A stretch of 64,000 nucleotides of DNA from Candidatus Eisenbacteria bacterium (GTDB lineage: Bacteria > Eisenbacteria > RBG-16-71-46 > SZUA-252): the NCBI GenBank assembly GCA_005893275.1, contig VBOW01000019.1, positions 1 through 64,000 on the forward strand, read 5' to 3'. This document shows positions 57,215 through 64,000 of this stretch, in pieces. The stretch's first letter is position 1, and each line of letters starts with the position of its first letter. The notes beneath the pieces were generated by a model that worked only from the letters and a program-made list of their open reading frames with translations, was not told where the DNA came from and made no database searches. A program made the position numbers and the translations under genes.

Positions 57215-58342
57215 TCACGACTCGATCATTTCGACGTTCGCGCGCGGAAGGAGCACCCGCGACCCGTTGCCGAAATCGACCTCGAGGACGCGCACCTTTG
57301 CCTCGGTCTCCAGCGGCATCAGCTCGGGCGGGAGCGCCGTGACCCGGCCGATCCTCCCGAAATAGGGTTGGCGGATGACCCGGACGGTGTCCCCCGGCTT
57401 GAGCCCTTCCTCCACCGAGCTGTCGCCTCCGTCGCGGGGCGACCCCTCATCGAGACGCGGTGCCACGATCTCCGGCCGGAGTACGCCCGCGCGGATCTGC
57501 GTCGCGCCGCTCACGGACACGCGCCGGCCCTCGCACGAGCGAAGAAGGTCGAACGTCCGGGCGGCCATCGGGATCGAGCCGAACCCCTCCGTGACGATGA
57601 GCGTGATCCCGATCTCCTCCGAGCCCGTAATGGCGACCCCCAGGTCGTACCCCAGGAGCTCTCTCAAGTCGTGATCGTCGAATCCGCCGATGACCACCGC
57701 CTTGACCCCGTGCGCGATCGCCTTGCGAAGGACGGCCGTGGTGACGTACGCGCCCCCCACGAGGATCTTTCCGCGGCACGGCTCCCCGATCGCCTTTTCG
57801 TCGAGCGGCTCGCCCGGATTCGGGGCGCACACGCGAAGCTCCCCGCACGCTTCGCCTCCCACGCCGAAGATGCCTTGGATGAAGGTGCCCTGCGTCTCCA
57901 CCGTGACGCCCGAATTGGGATGGATCTCGGCGATCGTCCCGTCGACGTAGGCGTCCACTTCGACGGGGATCGGCTCCTCGCGCAGGAGGACCTGCCCGGT
58001 GACCTTCGAGACACTTTCGATCGTGCCCCGGACCGGAGCGTGGACCTTGGAGCGGAAGAGCCCGAAGAAGGAACGGCTCTCGGCGAAGACTTCTCCCTTG
58101 TCGATCTTCGAGCCGGGGGGTTTGGTGAGGCATTCCTCGACGTCCTCCGGCAGCACGCCCAGGAGGTTCGCCACGTTCACCGTCTGCACGTTCCCGGGCA
58201 GCTCGGTCCGCGCGACGATGGTTTCCGCGGCGACCCGCTGGCCCAGGGAGACGAGCACCTCGCCGGGAAGCGGGAGCTTTCGCTCGCGCGCGAGCTTGGT
58301 GAACGACGAGACCTTGAGCCCCGGCGTGTAGGAGTGCGCCAC
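57215..58342 (-). CDS. Sandwich-hybrid/KOW protein of the GlmL-linked cluster
   Basis: A 375-residue soluble protein. Two segments look like halves of barrel-sandwich (lipoyl-type) domains: LPGEVLVSLGQRV near residue 25 and KVHAPVRGTIESV near residue 100. A middle alpha/beta region includes GVKAVVIGGFDDHDL and TLIVTEGFGSIPM. The C-terminus is a KOW/SH3 module (LKPGDTVRVIRQPYFGRIG). No cysteine clusters or Walker motifs are seen. GTG start; 3 bases after the GlmL-like stop. It may be an adaptor that binds the ATPase or a nucleic acid, but nothing decides this. Confidence 0.72.
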   Translation of the reverse strand: MAHSYTPGLKVSSFTKLARERKLPLPGEVLVSLGQRVAAETIVARTELPGNVQTVNVANLLGVLPEDVEECLTKPPGSKIDKGEVFAESRSFFGLFRSKVHAPVRGTIESVSKVTGQVLLREEPIPVEVDAYVDGTIAEIHPNSGVTVETQGTFIQGIFGVGGEACGELRVCAPNPGEPLDEKAIGEPCRGKILVGGAYVTTAVLRKAIAHGVKAVVIGGFDDHDLRELLGYDLGVAITGSEEIGITLIVTEGFGSIPMAARTFDLLRSCEGRRVSVSGATQIRAGVLRPEIVAPRLDEGSPRDGGDSSVEEGLKPGDTVRVIRQPYFGRIGRVTALPPELMPLETEAKVRVLEVDFGNGSRVLLPRANVEMIES

Positions 58343-58345
58343 GGC

Positions 58346-60208
58346 TCAGGCCCTCGCCGCCAGCGGCGCCAGCTCCCCCACCGAGACCTTCGAGGCGTCT
58401 CGGGGCGGGTAGATCCCGAGCGCCTCGTTCCACTGGTTCAGCTTCGCGATTCGCGCCGGGCGCGCCTCGGGAAGGCGAAACGGCTGGCGGCCGCGGCAAT
58501 CGAAGACGAGCCCCACCACGCCCCCCTTGAGCGAGACCACGCGCTCTCTCCCTTTGCCTTCCCCGACGTCGAGCCCCTTCTCCGGGCGGAGCGACGCCTT
58601 GGCGGTCTCCCCCAGGCCGAGCGGAACGAGACGCAAGGACCCGTACGGAATCGAGAACTCCTCGGTCTTCCCGCCCGGGAGCGTGAGGGTCACGCGGAGC
58701 GCGGTCGTCGCCTCCTTTCCGGGCCCGACCGGCGCGACGCTGCTCCCCAGGCGGATCAAACAGTCCTTCTCGAACACCTCCTTGGCGGCCCGCGGGTGCA
58801 CGGTCGACAGCACGCCGAGCTGAGGCATCATGAATATCGAATCGACCGCGAGCTCCGTGATGTGCTCCGGAAGGAAGGCGTCGAGCATCATGAGCGCGGC
58901 CTGAGCGCGGCGCGGCGCGTGCGATAGGACCCCGCCGCTTCCGACGAGGAGATCCAGGTGATCGAGGCGGACCAACGTCTCGCCGCTCGCCGTCTGCTCG
59001 AATGTGTCGGAGATCGTGCGCTCCTGCTGCACGCCTTTCAGCCCCACCGCGAGCGATTTGTGCTGCTCGAAGGCGAGCCGGAGGGCCTCCCGCGCGATCG
59101 CCTGCTCGATGATGAGCTCCTCGAGCGACTGGGGAATCGTGGTCGGGCGGATCATCTTGTTCTTGATCCGGTTTCTCAGATCGCGCTCCTCGATCTCGAA
59201 GGGGACCCATCGCAAGATGTTCGGGAGCCCCGCTTCCGCGAGCACGTTGGAGACGCTGTAGCTCATTCCGAGATTCGCGCTCACCGTTCGGTTGAAGACC
59301 CCCTGGAACACCGAGAAGACGTCGGTCGTGGCGCCCCCGATATCGACGCCGATGACCTGGATCCCCTCTTCCCGCGCGATGGTCTCGATGATGAGCCCAA
59401 CCGCACCCGGCGTCGGCATGATCGGGACCGGGGTCCAGGTCATGAGCTTCCGGTAGCCGGGGGCGTGCGCCATGACATGCTCCATGAAGAGATCGTGGAT
59501 CTTGTCTCGGGCCGGGCCCAGGTTCTCGCGCTCGAGCACCGGCCGGAGGTTTTCGGTGATCACGAGGGCGACCTTCTTTCCCAGCCGCTCGCGTACGATG
59601 TCGACCGCGTTCTTGTTCCCGGCGTAGATCACCGGAAGCTCGTAGCCGGCGCCGAGCCGCGCCTTGGGATCGGCGGCGGCGAGAAGCTCGGCCATCTCGG
59701 CTACGTGGGACGTGGTGCCTCCGTCCACCCCCCCCGAGAGGAGGATCATGTCGGGCCTCAGATGGCGGATCCGCTTGATCTTCTGGTGCGGGAGCCGTCC
59801 GTCGTTGCTCGCGATCACGTCCATCACGATGGCCCCCGCGCCCAGCGCCGCGCGCTGGGCGCTCTCGCCGGTCATGCTCTTCACGACGCCGGAAACCATC
59901 ATCTGGAGCCCGCCTCCGGCGCTCGACGTGGAGAGGTACAGGTCCACCCCCTCGCCACCGCGCTGGGGCGTGAGGATCCGCTCCCCGTCCAGGATCTTCC
60001 GCCCGGCAAGCTCCTCCACTTCCATGATCGCGTTCAGCACGCCTCGTGTGACGTCCTCGAACGGCGCTTCGACCGTGGTCGGCGCTTCCCCTCGGACGAT
60101 GAGCCGGTACTCCGGCCCGCGCTTCTCGATCAGGATCGCTTTCGTGGTGGTGCTGCCGCAATCGGTCGCGAGAATGGAGTTCAAGGTTTCGGGGTCGATC
60201 GAAGTCAC
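58346..60208 (-). CDS. MutL/GlmL-family ASKHA ATPase
   Basis: A 620-residue protein of the glutamate mutase L family, an ASKHA (actin/Hsp70-like) fold. Phosphate-1 motif TDCGSTTTKAILIE near residue 15 and VDIGGATTDVFSV near residue 285 are typical; LLSGGVDGGTT and VGSGGVLSHAP also fit. GlmL is thought to protect or reactivate B12-dependent glutamate mutase, but no mutase subunit is in this window. It is not the DNA mismatch-repair MutL. The GTG overlaps the following gene's stop as GTGA, and membrane genes follow, suggesting a different client. Confidence 0.85.
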   Translation of the reverse strand: MTSIDPETLNSILATDCGSTTTKAILIEKRGPEYRLIVRGEAPTTVEAPFEDVTRGVLNAIMEVEELAGRKILDGERILTPQRGGEGVDLYLSTSSAGGGLQMMVSGVVKSMTGESAQRAALGAGAIVMDVIASNDGRLPHQKIKRIRHLRPDMILLSGGVDGGTTSHVAEMAELLAAADPKARLGAGYELPVIYAGNKNAVDIVRERLGKKVALVITENLRPVLERENLGPARDKIHDLFMEHVMAHAPGYRKLMTWTPVPIMPTPGAVGLIIETIAREEGIQVIGVDIGGATTDVFSVFQGVFNRTVSANLGMSYSVSNVLAEAGLPNILRWVPFEIEERDLRNRIKNKMIRPTTIPQSLEELIIEQAIAREALRLAFEQHKSLAVGLKGVQQERTISDTFEQTASGETLVRLDHLDLLVGSGGVLSHAPRRAQAALMMLDAFLPEHITELAVDSIFMMPQLGVLSTVHPRAAKEVFEKDCLIRLGSSVAPVGPGKEATTALRVTLTLPGGKTEEFSIPYGSLRLVPLGLGETAKASLRPEKGLDVGEGKGRERVVSLKGGVVGLVFDCRGRQPFRLPEARPARIAKLNQWNEALGIYPPRDASKVSVGELAPLAARA

Positions 60209-60591
60209 GGACGTTCCTTTCCCCGCTTGCGCGCACGGCGCTCCGCACGGTCGCGCTCGCGCTGCTCCGCTTCGCGCGCCCGGGCCTCGTCGTCGCGCGC
60301 CTCGATCCTGACGAGCAGCGCCTCGAGGTTTTCGCGCCGCTCCATCAGGAGCGCGAAGCGCTCGTAATCCTGAACGTTGAAAAAGGCCCGCACCATCGGT
60401 TCGAAAAAGTGAAGCGCCTGGCTCCCAAGGAACGAGAGCGGTTTCACGCTCTCGAGAAAGAAGATGGCCGGAACCGTCATGCGGTGGCGGACGATCAGGA
60501 CCGCGAGGCGGTCCAGGAGCGCCTCATCTTCCGGCGCTCGGGGCGGACGCTTTTCGCCGTCCTTGGCCCCGGCGCCCGGACCCGGGCTCAC
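60205..60591 (-). CDS. Small charged protein of the GlmL-linked cluster
   Basis: A 128-residue protein if GTG at 60591 is used; a TTG at 60630 would add 13 residues. A conserved-looking central patch VPAIFFLESVKPLSFLGSQ is followed by LHFFEPMV, then a long charged coiled coil (REAEQRERDRAERRARKRG). The first half overlaps the previous gene by 68 bases, so the true start may be shorter. The pattern suggests a peripheral membrane or adaptor protein. Function unknown. It overlaps the GlmL-like start (GTGA). Confidence 0.6.
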   Translation of the reverse strand: MSPGPGAGAKDGEKRPPRAPEDEALLDRLAVLIVRHRMTVPAIFFLESVKPLSFLGSQALHFFEPMVRAFFNVQDYERFALLMERRENLEALLVRIEARDDEARAREAEQRERDRAERRARKRGKERP

Positions 60592-61042
60592 CCCCGTCTT
60601 CGACGGAGGTTTTGAGCTTCGATTCCACAAACGCCACGACCCGATCTCGATTTCCTCCGAAGGGAAGCCGCACGCCGCGGTACGCCTCGAGCCAGCTTCG
60701 CTTCTCGAAGGGGCTCAGAAAGACCCCGTTCCGGTCGAGGGTCGCGCGCCGCATTTCGGCCCACGGCCTCGTCCTCACGACCCCGAGCGTCCTCACCTCG
60801 ATCGCGTCGGGCGTGAGCCGGTACTCGGTTTTCGCAATGAAGGAGCCGACCGATCCAAGCACAAAGAGCGGGGCCGCCACCCCCAGGACCCGGTCGCCGG
60901 TCCCGTGCGCGATCACAACCCCGAGCACGACAAGCGAGGCCAGCAGCACGGCCGCCGCCCAAGGTTTCTCCCGCGCCGGCCAGACGGACCATTCGAGCGA
61001 ACCCGCCGCGCCAGGGGGGACGCTCCGCTCAGGCTCCGCCAC
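60524..61042 (-). CDS. Two-span membrane protein with a bacterial PH-like domain
   Basis: A 172-residue protein with two membrane spans (about residues 27-46 and 51-68), then a beta domain beginning TEYRLTPDAIEVRTLGVVRT that fits the bacterial pleckstrin-homology pattern. Its C-terminal tail is Gly/Arg-rich. The GTG overlaps the end of gcvPB by 14 bases, so the cluster is joined transcriptionally to the glycine cleavage genes. It probably anchors or senses at the inner membrane; no ligand can be assigned. Confidence 0.68.
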   Translation of the reverse strand: MAEPERSVPPGAAGSLEWSVWPAREKPWAAAVLLASLVVLGVVIAHGTGDRVLGVAAPLFVLGSVGSFIAKTEYRLTPDAIEVRTLGVVRTRPWAEMRRATLDRNGVFLSPFEKRSWLEAYRGVRLPFGGNRDRVVAFVESKLKTSVEDGGEPGSGRRGQGRRKASAPSAGR

Positions 61043-62498
61043 CCTCGGCCTCGAGGTCCCGCCACGTCAGCGTCAGCTTCCGCGCCGCGCGCGCCTCGTC
61101 CAAACGCTTGACCGGCGTCTTCGTCGGCGCGCGCTTCACCAGCTCCGGATCCTCTTTCGTCTCGCGGTCGATTGCGAGGAGCACGTCCGCGAAGGCGTCC
61201 AGGCTCGCCTTGGTCTCCGTTTCGGTCGGCTCGATCATCAACGCCTCGTCGACGATCAGCGGGAAATAGGTCGTGGGAGCGTGCATTCCGAAATCCAGGA
61301 TCCGCTTCGCCAGATCCAGGGCCCGCACGCCCCGCGCTTTCTGGCGCGTGGCCGAGAGAACGAACTCGTGCATGCAGAAGCCCTCGTGCGACGGGTCGTA
61401 CGCTTCCTTGAGCCGGGCCTTGAGGTAGTTCGCGTTCACGATGGCCTCGCGGCTCACCTCCGCGAGACCCTCCGCGCCCAGGCTCTTCACATAGCAAAGC
61501 GCCCGCACGACCATCCCGAAATTGCCGTAATAGGAGTGGACCCGGCCGATCGAGCGCGGCCGGTCGTAGTTCCACCGGTACCGGTCTCCCACCCGTTCCA
61601 GAACGGGGGCGGGAAGGTAGGGCGCGAGATCCTCACGCACGCAGAGCACTCCGCCTCCCGGCCCGCCGCCGCCGTGCGGCGTGGAAAAGGTCTTGTGGAG
61701 GTTGATGTGCGCGAAGTCGAATCCCATCGAGCCCGGATTCGCGAGCCCGACCATCGCGTTCAGATTCGCGCCGTCCAGGTAGAGCAGGCCGCCGGCGGCG
61801 TGCACGATCCGCGCGATCTCACCCACGTTGCGCTCGAAGATCCCGAGCGTGTTCGGGTTCGTGAGCATGAGCGCCGCCGTTTTTCCGGAGACCCCACGTT
61901 TCAACGCCTCGATATCCACGCAGCCGTCGGGACCCGAGGGAACCGTCACGGCCCGGTACCCGACCTGGTTCACCGTGGAAGGATTCGTGCCATGCGCCGA
62001 ATCGGGCACGATCACCTCCTCGCGGGGATCACCGCGTTCCGCATGATAGGCACGGGTCATGAGGATCGCGGTCAGCTCGCACTGAGCGCCGGCCGCCGGC
62101 TGCGTGGTGACCGCGGGCATCCCCATGATGACCTTCAACCGCTCGTGAAGCTCCCATACAACCGCCAACGCGCCTTGGGAGAGCTCCTCGGATTGGAGGG
62201 GATGGATCGCTTGAAGTCCCGGCATTTGAGCTACTTCGTCGTTCAGCTTCGGGTTGTACTTCATGGTGCAGGACCCTAGCGGATAGATGGCCTTGTCGAT
62301 GTGATGGTTCAGCACCGAGAGGTTGACGAAGTGGCGCACGGCGGCCGGCTCCGAAATCTCCGGAAGCGCGGGGGGCTCGCCCCGCAGCCGCTCACGCGGC
62401 AGAAGCCGTTCGGCACCTTCGGCCGGGATGTCCAGCGGTCCGAGCCTGGGGCCGCGGTGCCCCTTCACCGAGAGCTCGCGCAGCGTCAGCTCCGGCAC
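61029..62498 (-). CDS. gcvPB: Glycine dehydrogenase (decarboxylating) subunit 2
   Basis: A 489-residue PLP-dependent P-protein half that decarboxylates glycine and loads the aminomethyl group onto GcvH lipoate. The PLP lysine lies in HINLHKTFSTPHGGGGPG; YPLGSCTMKYNPK and PDSAHGTNPS are conserved substrate and PLP contacts. GTG at 62498 is the start, with GGAGGAGG upstream, and overlaps gcvPA by 13 bases. With gcvPA it forms the split bacterial P-protein. Confidence 0.95.
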   Translation of the reverse strand: MPELTLRELSVKGHRGPRLGPLDIPAEGAERLLPRERLRGEPPALPEISEPAAVRHFVNLSVLNHHIDKAIYPLGSCTMKYNPKLNDEVAQMPGLQAIHPLQSEELSQGALAVVWELHERLKVIMGMPAVTTQPAAGAQCELTAILMTRAYHAERGDPREEVIVPDSAHGTNPSTVNQVGYRAVTVPSGPDGCVDIEALKRGVSGKTAALMLTNPNTLGIFERNVGEIARIVHAAGGLLYLDGANLNAMVGLANPGSMGFDFAHINLHKTFSTPHGGGGPGGGVLCVREDLAPYLPAPVLERVGDRYRWNYDRPRSIGRVHSYYGNFGMVVRALCYVKSLGAEGLAEVSREAIVNANYLKARLKEAYDPSHEGFCMHEFVLSATRQKARGVRALDLAKRILDFGMHAPTTYFPLIVDEALMIEPTETETKASLDAFADVLLAIDRETKEDPELVKRAPTKTPVKRLDEARAARKLTLTWRDLEAEGGGA

Positions 62499-63874
62499 GC
62501 GGCCTCCTCCACCGGCTTCGGGGCCGGATGCCGCGCCCATTCCGCGAGCGCCTCGACGTAGCGATCCATCTCCTCGCGCGTTCGCTTCTCGGTGGCCGCC
62601 ACCAGAAGGTCCCGGGACCGCGCGCGATCGAATCGGGAAAGAGGAACCCCCGCCAGAATGCGCCGCTTCTCGGCCGCGTGGAGGAAATCGGTCGCGGGTC
62701 CGGGCAAGCGCAGCACGAATTCGCGGAAGTAGGGTGCGTCCCCGTTGGCCAGCGAAACTCCGGGCACCTGGGCCGCGCGCCGCGCGAGGTAGTGTGCCTT
62801 CTCCAAGGATTGCGTCGCGACGTCGCGCATGCCCTGCGCGCCGAGGAGCGCCAGGTGGATGGTGTTGGCGAGCGCCATCAGACCTTGGTTCGTGCAGATG
62901 TTCGAGGTAGCGCGCTCGCGGCGGATGTGTTGCTCGCGGGTCTGAAGCGTGAGCACGAACCCGCGGCGCCCGTCCTGGTCGACGGTGGCGCCGGCGAGCC
63001 GGCCCGGCAGCCGCCGCACGTCCGCCTTTCGGATCGAAAAGAAACCGACGAGCGGGCCTCCGTACCCCATGGGAACGCCGAGCGGCTGGCCCTCTCCGAC
63101 GACGATGTCGGCCCCGTCGCGTCCCGGAGGCTGGAGCAGCGCCAGCGCGACCGGGTCCGCGACCGCGATCGAATACGCCCCGGCCGCGTGGGCGGCCTGG
63201 GTGAGCGCGGCTCCGTCCTCGACGATCCCTTCGAAGTTCGGCTGCGCCCAGAGCACCGCCGCGACTTCCGGCGAGAGCATGCGCTCGAGCGCCGCCCCCG
63301 GGGTGACTCCCTGCTCCAGGGGAAGATCGCGCACGTCGAACGAGCCCGCCGACGCGTACGTTCGAAGCACCTCGCGGAAATGGGGATGAGCTCCTTGGGA
63401 GACGAGCACGACGCGCCGGCCGGTCGCGCCGGTCGCCAGGTGAGCCGCCTCCGCGCACGCGGTCGCGCCGTCGTACATGGAGGCATTGGCGACCTCCATT
63501 CCGGTCAGCTCACAGATCATCGACTGGTACTCGAAGATGGTTTGGAGCGTTCCCTGGGAAACCTCCGGCTGGTACGGCGTGTAGGCTGTCGCGAACTCCG
63601 ATCGAGACGTGAGGGAACGGACCGCGGCCGGGATGAAGTGGTCGTAGATCCCGGCGCCGAGGAAGCAGGCGTAATGATTCGCGTCCGCGTTCGCCTCGGC
63701 CCATTGCGCGAACCGGCGCGTGATCTCGTACTCGGCGAGCGGCGGATCGAGCGGCAGCGGGCCCTGGACCCGGAACTCGGGCGGAATCGACGCCCACAAC
63801 GCTTCGGCGCTCTCGGCGCCGATCGTACGCAGCATGTCGCGGCGCTCCGCCTCGCTTCGCCCGACGAAGCTCAT
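62486..63874 (-). CDS. gcvPA: Glycine dehydrogenase (decarboxylating) subunit 1
   Basis: A 462-residue partner of gcvPB, the non-PLP-binding half of the P-protein. FLGAGIYDHFIPAAVRSL and AYTPYQPEVSQGTLQ near residues 70-110 are highly typical, as is NICTNQGLMALA later. ATG at 63874 overlaps the gcvH stop (ATGA). Length is normal (about 450). Confidence 0.95.
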   Translation of the reverse strand: MSFVGRSEAERRDMLRTIGAESAEALWASIPPEFRVQGPLPLDPPLAEYEITRRFAQWAEANADANHYACFLGAGIYDHFIPAAVRSLTSRSEFATAYTPYQPEVSQGTLQTIFEYQSMICELTGMEVANASMYDGATACAEAAHLATGATGRRVVLVSQGAHPHFREVLRTYASAGSFDVRDLPLEQGVTPGAALERMLSPEVAAVLWAQPNFEGIVEDGAALTQAAHAAGAYSIAVADPVALALLQPPGRDGADIVVGEGQPLGVPMGYGGPLVGFFSIRKADVRRLPGRLAGATVDQDGRRGFVLTLQTREQHIRRERATSNICTNQGLMALANTIHLALLGAQGMRDVATQSLEKAHYLARRAAQVPGVSLANGDAPYFREFVLRLPGPATDFLHAAEKRRILAGVPLSRFDRARSRDLLVAATEKRTREEMDRYVEALAEWARHPAPKPVEEAACRS

Positions 63875-64000
63875 GCGTGCGCTCCCAGCGCTTTCTCGTA
63901 GGCCTCCGCGCTCAGGAGCGAATCGACCTCGGCGGGGCTCGCGACCCGGATCCGGATCATCCAGCCCTTCTCGTACGGGGATTGATTGATCAGCGCGGGA
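63871..64000 (-). CDS. gcvH: Glycine cleavage H protein, C-terminal part
   Basis: The last 42 residues of GcvH enter from the right edge. They include LINQSPYEKGWMIRIRV, the highly conserved region after the lipoylated-lysine domain, and end in EAYEKALGAHA. The lipoyl-lysine itself lies outside the window. The stop overlaps the gcvPA ATG. The lipoate ligase-like gene at 52956-53780 may supply its cofactor. Confidence 0.9.
   Translation of the reverse strand, partial: PALINQSPYEKGWMIRIRVASPAEVDSLLSAEAYEKALGAHA

Noticed and set aside
58346-60208. DNA mismatch-repair MutL
   Set aside because: The motifs are those of the ASKHA fold of the glutamate mutase L family, not the GHKL ATPase fold of repair MutL.

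Overview
This is a gene-dense, strongly GC-rich stretch of a bacterial chromosome. Several genes point to the FCB side of the bacterial tree, most like Candidatus Eisenbacteria or a relative. They include a PorV/PorQ-type outer-membrane protein, a secreted M6 metalloprotease ending in a FlgD-like sorting domain, a DUF6754-like membrane protein and a MutL/GlmL-type ATPase. The lineage call is inference; no rRNA is present. Nearly every gene lies on the minus strand. Stop and start codons often overlap (ATGA, GTGA, TTGA), and GTG or TTG starts are common. No tRNA, rRNA, insertion sequence or CRISPR array was seen.

All runs below are read in the direction of minus-strand transcription. Positions 12220-3891 hold a DNA-maintenance run: uvrC, an O6-alkylguanine transferase, a Xer recombinase, an outer-membrane barrel, a beta-CASP nuclease, a SNF2 helicase with a UvrD-like SH3 fold, and an unknown partner. 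It is followed by a TPR membrane protein, a GH57 glycosidase and two small membrane proteins. Positions 24982-12559 form a long run behind one good promoter: secA, a DUF494-like gene, topA, xerC, argF, an Ig-like lipoprotein, dapA, dapB, proS. Plus-strand rpsT overlaps the end of proS.

Positions 40671-25290 form another run: a PEGA-domain membrane protein, comEC, purN, purC, purH, guaA, a secreted M6 protease, a Slt-type transglycosylase and a polyprenol kinase-like protein. A divergent MltD-like transglycosylase with LysM lies on the plus strand (40976-42418). Positions 50154-42458 carry sppA, an HU-type gene, a 31-residue bS22/COX24-like basic protein too short for ordinary gene calling, rnr, a PilZ protein, a PorV-like protein and two ADP-glucose pyrophosphorylase-like genes, one with a ruined nucleotide loop.

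The roughly 500-base gap between sppA and gpmI contains a strong minus-strand intrinsic terminator, preceded by a foldable segment with a candidate promoter. It is a likely uncharacterised structured RNA or regulated leader. Positions 64000-50653 contain the glycine cleavage genes (partial gcvH, gcvPA, gcvPB), then an eight-gene set (61042-53796) built around a GlmL-type ASKHA ATPase, a sandwich-fold/KOW protein and four membrane proteins, then a lipoate ligase-like protein, cspA and gpmI. The eight-gene set is the best candidate for an undescribed system: GlmL normally serves a B12-dependent mutase, yet none is present here.
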